Shown piece by piece: positions 16,731 through 24,513 of a stretch of DNA of 31,581 nt. Both the position numbers and the translations under genes were made by a program. How positions within the stretch are numbered: the stretch's first letter is position 1; each line of letters starts with the position of its first letter. The stretch comes from Porphyromonadaceae bacterium UBA7555. GTDB taxonomy: Bacteria; Bacteroidota; Bacteroidia; Bacteroidales; Muribaculaceae. The notes beneath the pieces were generated by a model. That model was not told the DNA's origin. It ran no database searches and worked only from the letters and a program-made list of their open reading frames with translations. Where the stretch lies: contig DLLT01000057.1 of assembly GCA_002478045.1 (NCBI GenBank), positions 1 through 31,581 of the forward strand, read 5' to 3'.

Positions 16731-16956
16731 AATCAATATGTTTTGTTTATGATAATTAAACTCGGATTTCGATATCTTTCCTGAGTGTCAGCCTACGACA
16801 CCGAGAAGAATCTTCGCACGCGAACTGCTCGGGGATATTCTTTAATCATCAAACAACTCGGACATTCCGAAAGTTCGAAGCAAATGCATCGAAATCCATT
16901 TTTCCATAAGATGCAAAAACTGTGCCCATACGGCACGTTATCTATCAAATTTTTCT

Positions 16957-16964
16957 TAACTTTG
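16957..16964 (+). promoter_or_regulatory. -7 promoter element of tRNA-Arg
   Basis: TAACTTTG at 16957-16964, 33 bp before the mature tRNA. The expected TTTG about 20 bp upstream is not conserved. Confidence 0.55.
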
Positions 16965-16997
16965 CATCGCCTAAGCGCCGCAAGGCGCCAAAGTGAT

Positions 16998-17071
16998 GGT
17001 CCGGTAGCTCAGCTGGATAGAGCATCTGCCTTCTAAGCAGACGGTCACGCGTTCGAATCGCGTCCGGATCA
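16998..17071 (+). tRNA. tRNA-Arg (anticodon UCU)
   Basis: A 74-nt cloverleaf. The acceptor stem pairs GGTCCGG with CCGGATC (one G-U), the D arm is GCTCAGCTGGATAGAGC, the anticodon loop CTTCTAA gives UCU, and the T arm is ACGCG-TTCGAAT-CGCGT, with discriminator A at 17071. CCA is not encoded. It reads AGA/AGG arginine codons. Prophage debris begins about 100-140 bp downstream, so this tRNA may have been an integration site. Confidence 0.95.
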
Positions 17072-17211
17072 CAACAAAGAAAAAAACGCCCCCCCACCGA
17101 AACATCTAATCCACTGATAATTACAACGTTGTATGCAGCGTATGGAAATGCTGCACAAAGATTTATATTCTTGATGCGTTGCAAAATTCAGCATTTAATA
17201 TCTTGAAAAAA

Positions 17212-17391
17212 ATGCACGACAAGACAGCAAAACCAACTTCACAGAAACCAAAATGGGGCGGACGGCGTGCAGGCGCTGGCCGCAAAAAGACTTCGGAGGG
17301 TGTACGTACGATAGCTGTGCATGTGCCGCAGGACGTGGCGGACGTACCGGACACGGTGTCGTCTATCACCGAATATGTCGTTACGGCCTAG
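17212..17391 (+). CDS. Small basic protein with phage-type GGRRAGAGRKK motif, possible RHH
   Basis: A 59-aa protein if started at the ATG at 17212 (MHDKTAKPT); an earlier in-frame ATG at 17179 would add 11 residues. The block WGGRRAGAGRKK is typical of short basic proteins of bacteriophages and mobile elements. It is followed by TIAVHVPQDVADV...ITEYVV, which resembles a ribbon-helix-helix strand plus first helix. DNA binding is plausible but unproven. Its last codons overlap the end of the tape-measure fragment on the other strand, which supports rearrangement here. Confidence 0.5.
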   Translation: MHDKTAKPTSQKPKWGGRRAGAGRKKTSEGVRTIAVHVPQDVADVPDTVSSITEYVVTA

Positions 17392-17725
17392 CGTGCCTAT
17401 ATTGCGAGGTCAGCGCCTTGACAGCTTCCACTTGGTCGTTGGTGGCCTTCATACGCTGCTTCATTACCACGTCCAGGCGCGTAGCGTTCAACTCGGTCTC
17501 CTCGTACGCCGAGGCCATCGACATAAGCATGCCGTTTAGCCGCTCTACCGTACTTATTGTAGTCTCGAACGCCGCCGCTGACTGTGCCCATTTAGTCCTT
17601 GCCCCTTCTAATGACTGCTGTACGTTTTTGGTCACCGTCTGCATCTCTTGCAGGCTGTATATAGCCGACTTTATTCCATTGGCATTAAATGCCGTATTAA
17701 AATTAATCGTTACGTTTTTTGCCAT
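17381..17725 (-). pseudogene. N-terminal fragment of a phage tail tape-measure-like protein
   Basis: A 114-aa open frame beginning MAKNVTINFNTAFNANGIKSA. It then shows coiled-coil-like helices (about 20-85) and the segment TRLDVVMKQRMKATNDQVEAVKALTSQ (about 82-108). That segment is the pattern that precedes the body of Bacteroidales phage tape-measure proteins, which normally run many hundreds of residues. Here it ends abruptly with YRHARP and a stop. It is therefore read as a truncated remnant with no expected function. The alternative is a stand-alone small coiled-coil protein. Confidence 0.6.
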
Positions 17726-17731
17726 AATCGT

Positions 17732-17780
17732 ATTGGTCTATATGTCGCATTTATTGGTCTATATGTCGCATTTATTGGTC
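17732..17780. repeat. 21-bp tandem repeat, 2.3 copies
   Basis: Two exact tandem copies of a 21-bp unit starting ATTGGTCTATATGTCGC (17732-17752 and 17753-17773) are followed by a partial third (17774-17780). They lie just ahead of the start of the tape-measure fragment (minus strand), between it and the 66-aa membrane ORF. Confidence 0.9.
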
Positions 17781-17852
17781 AATTCGTCTTATTTGCGCCG
17801 TCTTACGTCATTTTATTTATTATATTTGTCGTGAACTAATAACTAACTCACT

Positions 17853-18053
17853 ATGGTACTACTTGAAAGCATGGGGCTTGTTGATGGCTTCTTTTGGGCC
17901 ATCGGTCAAGCTTTTAACGCTGGTATTGAGCACCCGTTTATCGCATTGGGTATAGTAGCATTCTTTGTCCTCTGCCGTGTACTTGACATAACACCAAATC
18001 CTAAAAAATTTGACCCTGGTGATGGTACGCGTCCGCCCTCGATTAACTTGTAG
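17853..18053 (+). CDS. Small putative membrane protein in the prophage remnant
   Basis: A 66-aa ORF with one hydrophobic helix (about 28-45, HPFIALGIVAFFVLCRVL), then a short polar tail rich in Pro, Asp and Gly. No family is recognised. It lies on the strand opposite to the two phage fragments. Small one-helix proteins of unknown role are common in phage genomes, so it may be original phage cargo, but a chance ORF cannot be excluded. Confidence 0.4.
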   Translation: MVLLESMGLVDGFFWAIGQAFNAGIEHPFIALGIVAFFVLCRVLDITPNPKKFDPGDGTRPPSINL

Positions 18054-18082
18054 CTTGTTTATAACTGCCCCCTCGGCCGCCA

Positions 18083-18349
18083 CTACTTTTCGACACGCTT
18101 ACACGCATTGTTCGTGGAGCTTTTGGAGCTTACCACGTTCCACTCCGCCACACATACAAAGCGTTCCTCGGACATCGTGTACTCGCTTATATACAGCGGC
18201 TGCGTCTGCGCCTCGCACCAGTCGTAAAAAGCCGCATGGTCAAAGGCCGTGCCGTAATCCTTGCCCGTCTTTGTCGAAGTCGCATACGGCGGGTCGGCGT
18301 AAATTACGCTCCCCTCCGCTATCTCCAAATCCCGATAGTCCCCATCTAA
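18083..18349 (-). pseudogene. C-terminal fragment of a Dam-type adenine-specific DNA methylase
   Basis: About 88 codons in frame up to 18349. The fragment reads LDGDYRDLEIAEGSVIYADPPY, which contains the catalytic DPPY motif of D12-class N6-adenine methyltransferases. It continues with FDHAAFYDWCEAQTQPLYISEYTM and a natural-looking C-terminus. The SAM-binding FxGGG-type motif and the target recognition domain, which make up most of the usual 250-280 aa, are missing, and a stop lies in frame at 18362-18364. It cannot be active. Phages often carry such orphan methylases, consistent with the surrounding remnant. Confidence 0.7.
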
Positions 18350-18390
18350 AGGACTACAGCACTACAATTATATAAGTCTTCAAACAAAGC

Positions 18391-18439
18391 ACACAAAAGC
18401 GGGGTGTAGGCCTATTGACCTGACACCCCACTTTTGTGT
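18391..18439 (-). terminator. Hairpin terminator after the GNAT-nitrilase gene
   Basis: A long imperfect stem: ACACAAAAG pairs with CTTTTGTGT, then after one mismatch GGGGTGT pairs with ACACCCC. The arms are at about 18391-18410 and 18419-18439. On the minus strand GCTTTGTTTG follows. It lies 24 bp past the stop at 18463 and separates this gene from the prophage scar. Confidence 0.75.
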
Positions 18440-18462
18440 CGTATATGCGATGATGGGAGGGA

Positions 18463-19998
18463 TTACTTTTTCAAACGGACTTCGTAGAGGTCGTTGCGAC
18501 GGTCCTTGAGATTTTTCACGCTGCCATAAGTGTGCAAATGGTTGAGCTTGTCAAGATCCACATCGCTCACAAGTATCATCTCGGTGTTGGGAGTGGCCTC
18601 GGCACGCGTACCGTCTGTAGGGAATTCGAAGTCGCAGGGAGTAAACACGCCCGATTGTGCATACTGGATATCCATATTGTGAACGCGAGGGAGGTTGCCC
18701 ACACTTCCGGCGATTACGACAAAGCACTCATTCTCGATGGCTCGTGCATGGGCGCAGACCTTGACGCGCGAATAGGCGTTCTGCGTATCGGTCAAGAAGG
18801 GCACAAATAATATCTGCATACCCTCAGCCGCCATCAGACGCGACAATTCGGGGAATTCCACGTCATAGCATATCAGAATGCCGATGCGCGCGCAGTCCGT
18901 CTCAAAAGTCTGAATCTTGCTGCCGCCGCACAGACCCCAGCTCTTGATTTCGTCCGGCGTCACATGTATCTTTTCATACGACTCGTACGAGCCGTCGCGG
19001 CGGCACAGGAAGCCGACGTTGTACAGGCGTCCGTCTTCCTTGAGCTGCGGCATCGAGCCGGTAATGATATTGATATTGTAGCTTATGGCCAGTTCGATAA
19101 AACGGTCGCGTATATCCTCGGTATACTGAGCCAATCCGCGTATAGCTTCCGACTCGCTTTCATCGTTGAAACGCGCCATCAAGGGGGCATTAAAGTACTC
19201 GGGGAAGAGGATAAAGTCGCTTTGGTAGCCGGACACGGCATCGACAAAGAACTCGATTTGCTCAAACAAGTCGTCTATTGTACGATACGAGCGCATCTGC
19301 CATTGCACCAAGCCCACGCGCACGGACGTCTTTTTGCTCACGATGTCCTGCGACGGCGCCTGATAGTAGATATTGTCCCATTGGAGCAGACAGGCGTAAT
19401 GTTTCGACTCCTCATCGTTGGGCAGATAGTTGCGCATCACCTTGCGCACGTGGAAGTCATTGGAAAGTTGGAACGTCAGTACCGGGTCATAGATTTCCTT
19501 TTGGCGCACCTTGTTTATATACTCTTTGGGGCGGAGTTTGTCGGCATATTTGTGGTAATTGGGAATACGTCCGCCAAACATTATAGCCTTGAGATTGAGC
19601 GATTCGCAGAGGTCTTTACGATACTCGTACATACGGCGAGCAAGGCGCAAGCCGCGATACTGCGGATGTATGAATACCTCTATACCGTAGAGAATATTGC
19701 CATGCGGATTGTGCGTGCTGAACGTTTCGTTACCTGTCACCTGGGCATAAGTATGGTCGTTCTTCACCAGGTTGTAATCGACAATCAATGACAAGGCACA
19801 GCCCACTATCTTGTCGTCCACTACCGTTACTATCTGACCCTCGGGAAAGATGTCTATCAGCTTTTTAATCTGCTCGCGGGTCCAAAAAACATCGCTGCCG
19901 TCAGCGTATACGCGTGTAAACGATTGCGACAACTGTTCGTAATCCTCCATCTGAAGATTACGAATCTGCACTTTGTTTATTTTTATTGATTCTTCCAT
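18463..19998 (-). CDS. Bifunctional GNAT acetyltransferase / carbon-nitrogen hydrolase
   Basis: A 511-aa fusion. Residues about 10-200 form a GNAT domain with the acetyl-CoA-binding pattern around GIEVFIHPQYRGLRLARRMYEY. Residues about 225-505 form a nitrilase-superfamily amidase with Glu267 (LFPEYFN), Lys343 (YEKIHV) and Cys377 (ILICYDVEFPE) as the catalytic triad. The fusion is widespread in Bacteroidetes and its substrate is not known. One reading is coupled amide hydrolysis and N-acetylation of the same metabolite (inference). The ATG at 19998 starts MEESIKINKVQIRNLQ. An in-frame extension to 20205 would cross a near-consensus -7 element (TAATTTCG, minus strand of 20014-20007), so it is not used. 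Confidence 0.9.
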   Translation of the reverse strand: MEESIKINKVQIRNLQMEDYEQLSQSFTRVYADGSDVFWTREQIKKLIDIFPEGQIVTVVDDKIVGCALSLIVDYNLVKNDHTYAQVTGNETFSTHNPHGNILYGIEVFIHPQYRGLRLARRMYEYRKDLCESLNLKAIMFGGRIPNYHKYADKLRPKEYINKVRQKEIYDPVLTFQLSNDFHVRKVMRNYLPNDEESKHYACLLQWDNIYYQAPSQDIVSKKTSVRVGLVQWQMRSYRTIDDLFEQIEFFVDAVSGYQSDFILFPEYFNAPLMARFNDESESEAIRGLAQYTEDIRDRFIELAISYNINIITGSMPQLKEDGRLYNVGFLCRRDGSYESYEKIHVTPDEIKSWGLCGGSKIQTFETDCARIGILICYDVEFPELSRLMAAEGMQILFVPFLTDTQNAYSRVKVCAHARAIENECFVVIAGSVGNLPRVHNMDIQYAQSGVFTPCDFEFPTDGTRAEATPNTEMILVSDVDLDKLNHLHTYGSVKNLKDRRNDLYEVRLKK

Positions 19999-20014
19999 TT
20001 CGGCGGCGAAATTA

Positions 20015-20376
20015 CAGTGAAATTCAGAATTGGGCAAATGTTTCGGCAAAAAAATGGAAGGCGCTTGTACCGGAAGTTCGATTCCGCAGCTCACCAACAT
20101 ACCTAAGCCACTTATAATATGTATATTAATACATAGACTCCAACTCACGATTAACTGCGATTTAGTCAATTTGCCGAAAATTCGCATCGTTACGGCGTAT
20201 GGCAAAGCAGCACACGCCTGGCTGACGGGCCTTGAAAGACGACTTCCGCATCGGTATCCCCGGTATGCTCCTCTACGTCTTCGGCAGATACGGCTTCATC
20301 CGCCTGTTCCTTCGGAAATAATCGCACGCACACACGCACTCCATCTCCGAAGTGTGTAACATTTGACAATCCACGT
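20015..20376. other. Gene-free spacer upstream of the GNAT-nitrilase gene
   Basis: Open frames here on both strands have no recognisable domain or convincing start. Composition is GC-richer in 20210-20330 than in the flanking Fic promoter region, as if it once coded. I see no RNA gene. Confidence 0.4.
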
Positions 20377-20402
20377 CCCTGCCGCAGCCTTCTGCCGCAG
20401 GG
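20377..20402 (-). terminator. Hairpin, perhaps the former tamL terminator
   Basis: CCCTGC-c-GCAG / CTGC-c-GCAGGG folds into a 10-bp stem with one C-C mismatch and a CCTT loop. It lies 25 bp after the stop of the truncated tamL copy at 20427. The present tamL stop at 22204 has no comparable hairpin after it. No T tract is present. Confidence 0.45.
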
Positions 20403-20426
20403 GCATATCATATATGTCAGACAACA

Positions 20427-20497
20427 CTTTAGAATGGGTAGCCGATGGCGAGGCGCAGGGCGTTTGCGTCCTTGAAGCGGTGGAGGTTGAAGTATCC
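20427..20497 (-). pseudogene. 71-bp copy of the 3' end of tamL
   Basis: Matches 22202-22272 at 68 of 71 positions (differences at the 24th, 28th and 39th base). It encodes the last 22 residues and stop of the TamL barrel (GYFNLHRFKDANALRLAIGY then PF), with Arg replacing His. Beyond 20497 the similarity ends at once and an in-frame stop follows within about 20 codons. With the intact tamL end, it brackets the Fic gene as a direct repeat. Confidence 0.85.
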
Positions 20498-20675
20498 CAA
20501 TCTCACGTTATAAAGTATCGAAGCAACATTAAGATTGAGCGTAATCCGGCATTATGCCTGATATTAAGGGCTTGGTTTACCATTATGTAAACAGTCCCTA
20601 TTAGCGACAAATACAGCAAATATTTTCTTAACCAAGCCAAAAAAAAATGCAGCGATGCTTATATAATAACACCGC

Positions 20676-20713
20676 AAAATATGCGGCATTTGAGTAAAAT
20701 ATGCGGCATTTGA
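20676..20713. repeat. Tandem operator-like repeats at the fic promoter
   Basis: Two exact 18-bp copies of AAAATATGCGGCATTTGA (20676-20693 and 20696-20713) have a 20-bp period, placing both on nearly the same DNA face. The core TGCGGCA recurs inverted as TGCCGCA at 20752-20758, overlapping the end of the -7 box. A degenerate copy (GAATATGCGACGTTTA) follows at 20759-20774. The arrangement looks like binding sites for a promoter-specific regulator. Confidence 0.75.
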
Positions 20714-20721
20714 CGAGATTA

Positions 20722-20753
20722 TTTGGTAATTCGTCATTATTTCACTATTTTTG
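20722..20753 (+). promoter_or_regulatory. Promoter of fic
   Basis: TTTG (20722-20725), 20 bp, TATTTTTG (20746-20753): a full consensus Bacteroidetes promoter. The 18-bp repeats abut it upstream and an inverted core sits over the predicted start region, suggesting tight control. The leader to the ATG at 20813 is about 55 nt. Confidence 0.75.
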
Positions 20754-20812
20754 CCGCAGAATATGCGACGTTTAGCCTCGTTCTTTGTCGCACAGAGAAT
20801 AACAAAGCCTTT

Positions 20813-22102
20813 ATGTATATACACGAAAGAAAGAATTGGACAAACTTCCGTTGGAATGCTTCCAAGATCTTAAAACTTCAGGAAATCGTCTGTCGTAAAC
20901 AAGGCCTGCTTTACGGCAGACTGGGCTCGCTCGGCTTTGACAATAAACTCCGAACAATGGCAGACAACCTGACGCACGATGTAGTGTATTCTTCCGAGAT
21001 AGAAGGCATACGCCTGAACGAGGAGCAGGTACGTTCTTCAATCGCAAGAAAGCTGGGAATAGAGAATGTTAAATACACAGCGCCATCACATTACATTGAC
21101 TCCGTGGTGGGCGTAATGCTCGAAGCAATTCAAAACTATGATCAATCTCTCAGTAAAGAGAAACTCTGCGCTTGGCAATCGGCTTTCTTTCAAACCGGTA
21201 TCAACGAAGGCAGACAAATAGAGGTCGGACGATATCGCACGCACGAGGAGCATATTGTCAGCGGTATGTTCGGCAGAGAGAAGATACATTACATAGCTCC
21301 GTCGCCCGGTCTTGTAGAAAGCGAGATGGAGAAGTTTATCAATTGGTTTGACGGCGAAGATACTGTCGGTAGCGTCATCCGTTCTGCCATAGCGCACTAT
21401 TGGTTTGTATGCATTCATCCTTTCGAAGATGGCAACGGTCGACTGGCTCGCATCCTGTCCGATATGCTTTTGGCACGTGGCGAAAAGAGTGAATTGCGGT
21501 TCTATAATATCTCATCTCAGATCAATAAGGATAAAAGCCACTATTATGACATACTGGAACGTATGCAACGTGGCGATGGCGACATCACGGAATGGCTGGT
21601 ATGGTATATGACTAAATTGATTGATGCTTTGGACAGCGCAGAGAGCATTGTCACCACCATTTTGAACAAAAGCTTCTTCTGGCAGAAGGCCGGCTCCGTC
21701 CCCATGACAGAACGGCAGACACAGATGCTCAATATCTTTTTAGACGGCTATGAAGCAAAGATAACGTCAAAGACCTGGGCTTCGCTGGCTAAGTGCTCCA
21801 AAGACACCGCCATACGTGACATACAGGACCTTGTCGCCAAAAACATCTTGACAGAGGATATTCCCGGAGCCAAGCGGCCGAGCTATTCCATTGTCTATGA
21901 CGCGGAGGACCTCACGCAATTTTTTGCCGATGTGCATATTACCCACGATAATGGTATACCATATCTCAATGCCGTATTCAAAGGTCATCGAAAGATCTGT
22001 GAAAGAATATTGACGCTGGATGCCGAACGATATCAAAAAGGAGATTTGTCATTGTCAAATATACTCAACAAGTATTGCTCGTATTTGATGGCAAACGATT
22101 AA
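20813..22102 (+). CDS. fic: Fic family protein with N-terminal DUF4172 and C-terminal winged helix
   Basis: A 429-aa protein of the Fic/AMPylase family, which typically transfers AMP to a target hydroxyl. The N-terminal part beginning MYIHERKNWTNFRW is DUF4172. An inhibitory-helix motif of the [S/T]xxxE[G/N] type is present as SSEIEG (Ser60, Glu64, Gly65), the class II (self-inhibited) arrangement. The catalytic loop HPFEDGNGRLAR is complete at 202-213. The C-terminal 120 residues contain a winged-helix-like segment (ITSKTWASLAKCSKDTAIRDIQDLVAKNIL). The ATG at 20813 follows the promoter; an earlier in-frame start would precede the -7 box. No antitoxin gene is adjacent. The target is unknown. 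Confidence 0.9.
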   Translation: MYIHERKNWTNFRWNASKILKLQEIVCRKQGLLYGRLGSLGFDNKLRTMADNLTHDVVYSSEIEGIRLNEEQVRSSIARKLGIENVKYTAPSHYIDSVVGVMLEAIQNYDQSLSKEKLCAWQSAFFQTGINEGRQIEVGRYRTHEEHIVSGMFGREKIHYIAPSPGLVESEMEKFINWFDGEDTVGSVIRSAIAHYWFVCIHPFEDGNGRLARILSDMLLARGEKSELRFYNISSQINKDKSHYYDILERMQRGDGDITEWLVWYMTKLIDALDSAESIVTTILNKSFFWQKAGSVPMTERQTQMLNIFLDGYEAKITSKTWASLAKCSKDTAIRDIQDLVAKNILTEDIPGAKRPSYSIVYDAEDLTQFFADVHITHDNGIPYLNAVFKGHRKICERILTLDAERYQKGDLSLSNILNKYCSYLMAND

Positions 22103-22201
22103 ATGCTTATAGTATTGACCCTCCATTTGTTTCGATAAATGCGACTGAATTTTTAATTGTCCCGAAAATTATAACGAAACGTATCACACCATCAAACAGC
22201 T

Positions 22202-22272
22202 CTTTAGAATGGGTAGCCGATGGCAAGGTGCAGGGCGTTGGCGTCCTTGAAGCGGTGGAGGTTGAAGTATCC
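22202..22272 (-). repeat. Right-hand copy of the 71-bp direct repeat (intact tamL 3' end)
   Basis: The functional 3' end of tamL, 68/71 identical to 20427-20497. The two copies lie in the same orientation 1,775 bp apart and enclose fic with its promoter. Confidence 0.85.
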
Positions 22273-24513
22273 GCTATATCCGGTATCGTAAGGAGCATGG
22301 AGGCCTATACCCCAGTCAAGACGTACGACAAGCATCGATATGTCCAGACGTATGCCCACACCGGTACCGAGAGCCAAGTCGCGCAGAAAGTCGCGCGCGT
22401 TAAGCACTCCTCCGGGACGCTGCTCGTCAGACTTTAGCAGCCAGATATTGCCGCTGTCAAGGAACAATGCGCCGTGCAAAGGCCCGTACAGAGGGAAACG
22501 ATACTCGATATTTGCCTCGAATTTGAATGTACCTGTCTGGTCAAAATATTGACCGGTGACATCTGCCGGAGCATGGTACGATCCGGGGCCGACGGTGCGT
22601 ATCGTGAAGGCTCGCACACTATTGGCGCCACCGCAATAAAACTGCTCGGCATAGGGCACTTGGGACGAATTGCCGTAGGCATGGGCCGCCCCGACGGCGC
22701 CGCGCATCACCAGCCAGTGGTCGCCGCGGCCGAGGCGTCGCGAGTACACAAGCTGGGTCTGACCTTTTATAAATTGGGAGAACGGTGTCCCGAATAATTC
22801 CTTCTCGCCCTTGACGCCGCATAGGCTATATACGCTCCAGAATATATTGCCGCCTTCTTGGACGTTGAAGGTCCACGTAAGACGATTGTCACTGTCGTAA
22901 TATCGGTCATAATTAAGGCCGAAAATCATCTGCGGCACGTACTGCGAGCGGAAGGACTGAGCCACGGCAGGATTCTCGTCCATAATTTTGTCAAAATCCT
23001 CGGTAGTGTTTATGAGCTTTGTGTACGACAGCTTCAGAGGCGTGAATGTCAGGTTGGTATGGCGTGAAGCCAGCCATTCGTAGGACATCGAGGCGTTGAG
23101 TTGGCCCATCTTGAAGTAGTGCGGACGATTAAGCAGGTCGCCGTTGAGGGTGAAGCGAGTCCAATTGATCTGGCGGCGACGGCGGCGCACAAAGGACGGC
23201 GCAAGCAGACGCGGAAATGACAGTGAGGTGGTCAGCCCTACTTCGTAGCTATTGAAAAGGCTTGAGCGTTCCTTGCCCGTCTGCCACTCGTAAGTGCCGG
23301 TCAATGAGGCATTCAACTGTTCGCCGCCGCCGAACATATTGCGATGTGTCAACCCCAGCACCAATCCGGGGCCGATGTACGAGTTGCTCTTGGAGGAGGC
23401 GTTGACTTCGATGGAGGCTTCGAGCGGCACGTCCAGCGTGCAGGCGATATTGACATCCAGCGTTGGAGGTGCCCCCGGCGCTGCTGTCGTATCCGGCACC
23501 GGCTCGATATTGATAGATTTGAAGATGCCCAGGCGCGCCAGATACGACTGTGTACGATCCATACTGCGTACCGAGAATACACGACCGGGCTTAATGGTAA
23601 CGTTATCTTGTATCACCGACGGACGAAGTTTGGATGGCTTAACCTGCACCAATGTCATATTTTTCAGCGGTATCGTATCGGCATATTGCGCCCCGCGGTT
23701 GGGGTATACGGTGACGGTGACACGCCCCGTGCGATATGACTGCATCAGTTGACGGGGAATAGTGGCCGACGGCACTATGCGCAAGTTGACCTTGCCGCGC
23801 ACACTTACCGTATCGGCCAGGTACTCGATAAATTCGGGACGGAAATAGTAAAATCCCTTGTTACGCAATCCATCGGCTATGACATTACGCACCATAGACA
23901 GCGAGTCAGCCGAATAGATGCTGCCGGGCGTCAAGTACGGTATCTTGCACGCTATCGAGTCGACCTTATGAGCCAGTTCGGAAGTATCCGGCGGCATCTC
24001 TATAGTATTGAGCGTAAACGCCGGGCCGGTGGTGATATCATAAGCCACCGAAACCTTGCGCGGATTTTTCTTGGGCAGCATGGTGTATGCCGCCTTGCCA
24101 CGGAAATATCCGTTGTTTTGCAATATCTGCTCAACCATCCGTGTGCGCACCTCCGGACGAACATCCGAGATAAGCACCGGGTCTTCGACAAGTTTCTCGT
24201 AAATCCAGTGCTTGAAGCCTTTCTCGGCGCGCGGCCAATTGTTGTACACCCACAGCCCCAGCGGAAACGGATAATGCCACCCCACCAGCTTCCAGTAATT
24301 GTTTGGGGGAACATCCACAGCTTCCTTGACAGCGCTGCGTACGCCATCGCCGAGGCGAGCCCCGCTGTCGGGCACGATATTCACATTCGAGACGCCACAA
24401 TACAGCAATTCGCCTTCATCGATGCGCCGCGTGGTCGAGCATGACCAGATGCTCAGCATCATGCCAACCATTAAAGCACTGTATAATATGAATTTACTTC
24501 TGATGCGGAACAT
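22204..24513 (-). CDS. tamL: TamL: Omp85-family outer-membrane assembly lipoprotein
   Basis: A 769-aa outer-membrane protein. The N-terminus is a lipoprotein signal ending SIWSC with Cys25 as the lipidation site, the feature that separates Bacteroidetes TamL from proteobacterial TamA. Residues about 40-340 hold POTRA-type alpha/beta repeats. Residues about 370-769 form the barrel, which contains the GGANSVRAF loop corresponding to the Omp85 VRGF/Y motif (about residue 630) and ends in GYPF with a terminal Phe. With TamB it helps insert outer-membrane proteins or moves lipids between membranes. The start overlaps the tamB stop by 20 bp, so the two are co-translated. The last 71 bp are duplicated beyond fic. 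Confidence 0.88.
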   Translation of the reverse strand: MFRIRSKFILYSALMVGMMLSIWSCSTTRRIDEGELLYCGVSNVNIVPDSGARLGDGVRSAVKEAVDVPPNNYWKLVGWHYPFPLGLWVYNNWPRAEKGFKHWIYEKLVEDPVLISDVRPEVRTRMVEQILQNNGYFRGKAAYTMLPKKNPRKVSVAYDITTGPAFTLNTIEMPPDTSELAHKVDSIACKIPYLTPGSIYSADSLSMVRNVIADGLRNKGFYYFRPEFIEYLADTVSVRGKVNLRIVPSATIPRQLMQSYRTGRVTVTVYPNRGAQYADTIPLKNMTLVQVKPSKLRPSVIQDNVTIKPGRVFSVRSMDRTQSYLARLGIFKSINIEPVPDTTAAPGAPPTLDVNIACTLDVPLEASIEVNASSKSNSYIGPGLVLGLTHRNMFGGGEQLNASLTGTYEWQTGKERSSLFNSYEVGLTTSLSFPRLLAPSFVRRRRRQINWTRFTLNGDLLNRPHYFKMGQLNASMSYEWLASRHTNLTFTPLKLSYTKLINTTEDFDKIMDENPAVAQSFRSQYVPQMIFGLNYDRYYDSDNRLTWTFNVQEGGNIFWSVYSLCGVKGEKELFGTPFSQFIKGQTQLVYSRRLGRGDHWLVMRGAVGAAHAYGNSSQVPYAEQFYCGGANSVRAFTIRTVGPGSYHAPADVTGQYFDQTGTFKFEANIEYRFPLYGPLHGALFLDSGNIWLLKSDEQRPGGVLNARDFLRDLALGTGVGIRLDISMLVVRLDWGIGLHAPYDTGYSGYFNLHRFKDANALHLAIGYPF

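Larger units (their letters stand above)
17179..18364. mobile_element. Degenerate prophage remnant beside tRNA-Arg
   Basis: About 1.2 kb holding a phage-style GGRRAGAGRKK basic/RHH-like protein, the N-terminal third or less of a tape-measure-like protein and the C-terminal part of a Dam-type adenine methylase. Both of the latter are cut off at their internal ends. No integrase, capsid or portal gene remains, and I could not find a second copy of the tRNA 3' end to mark an att site. The remains are on mixed strands. The call rests on phage-like content plus truncations. Confidence 0.6.

Noticed and set aside
16998..18460. Search for a duplicated tRNA-Arg 3' end marking attL/attR around the prophage remnant
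   Set aside because: No copy of the tRNA 3' sequence was found downstream, so integration at the tRNA remains only suggestive.
20190..20411. 73-codon minus-strand ORF upstream of the GNAT-nitrilase gene
   Set aside because: It runs through the hairpin at 20377-20402 and has no recognisable sequence or promoter.
20569..20638. 9-bp inverted repeat GGCTTGGTT / AACCAAGCC 52 bp apart, beside an A-run upstream of fic
   Set aside because: It resembles a miniature element's ends, but the arms are short, no target duplication is seen and there is no second copy in the window.
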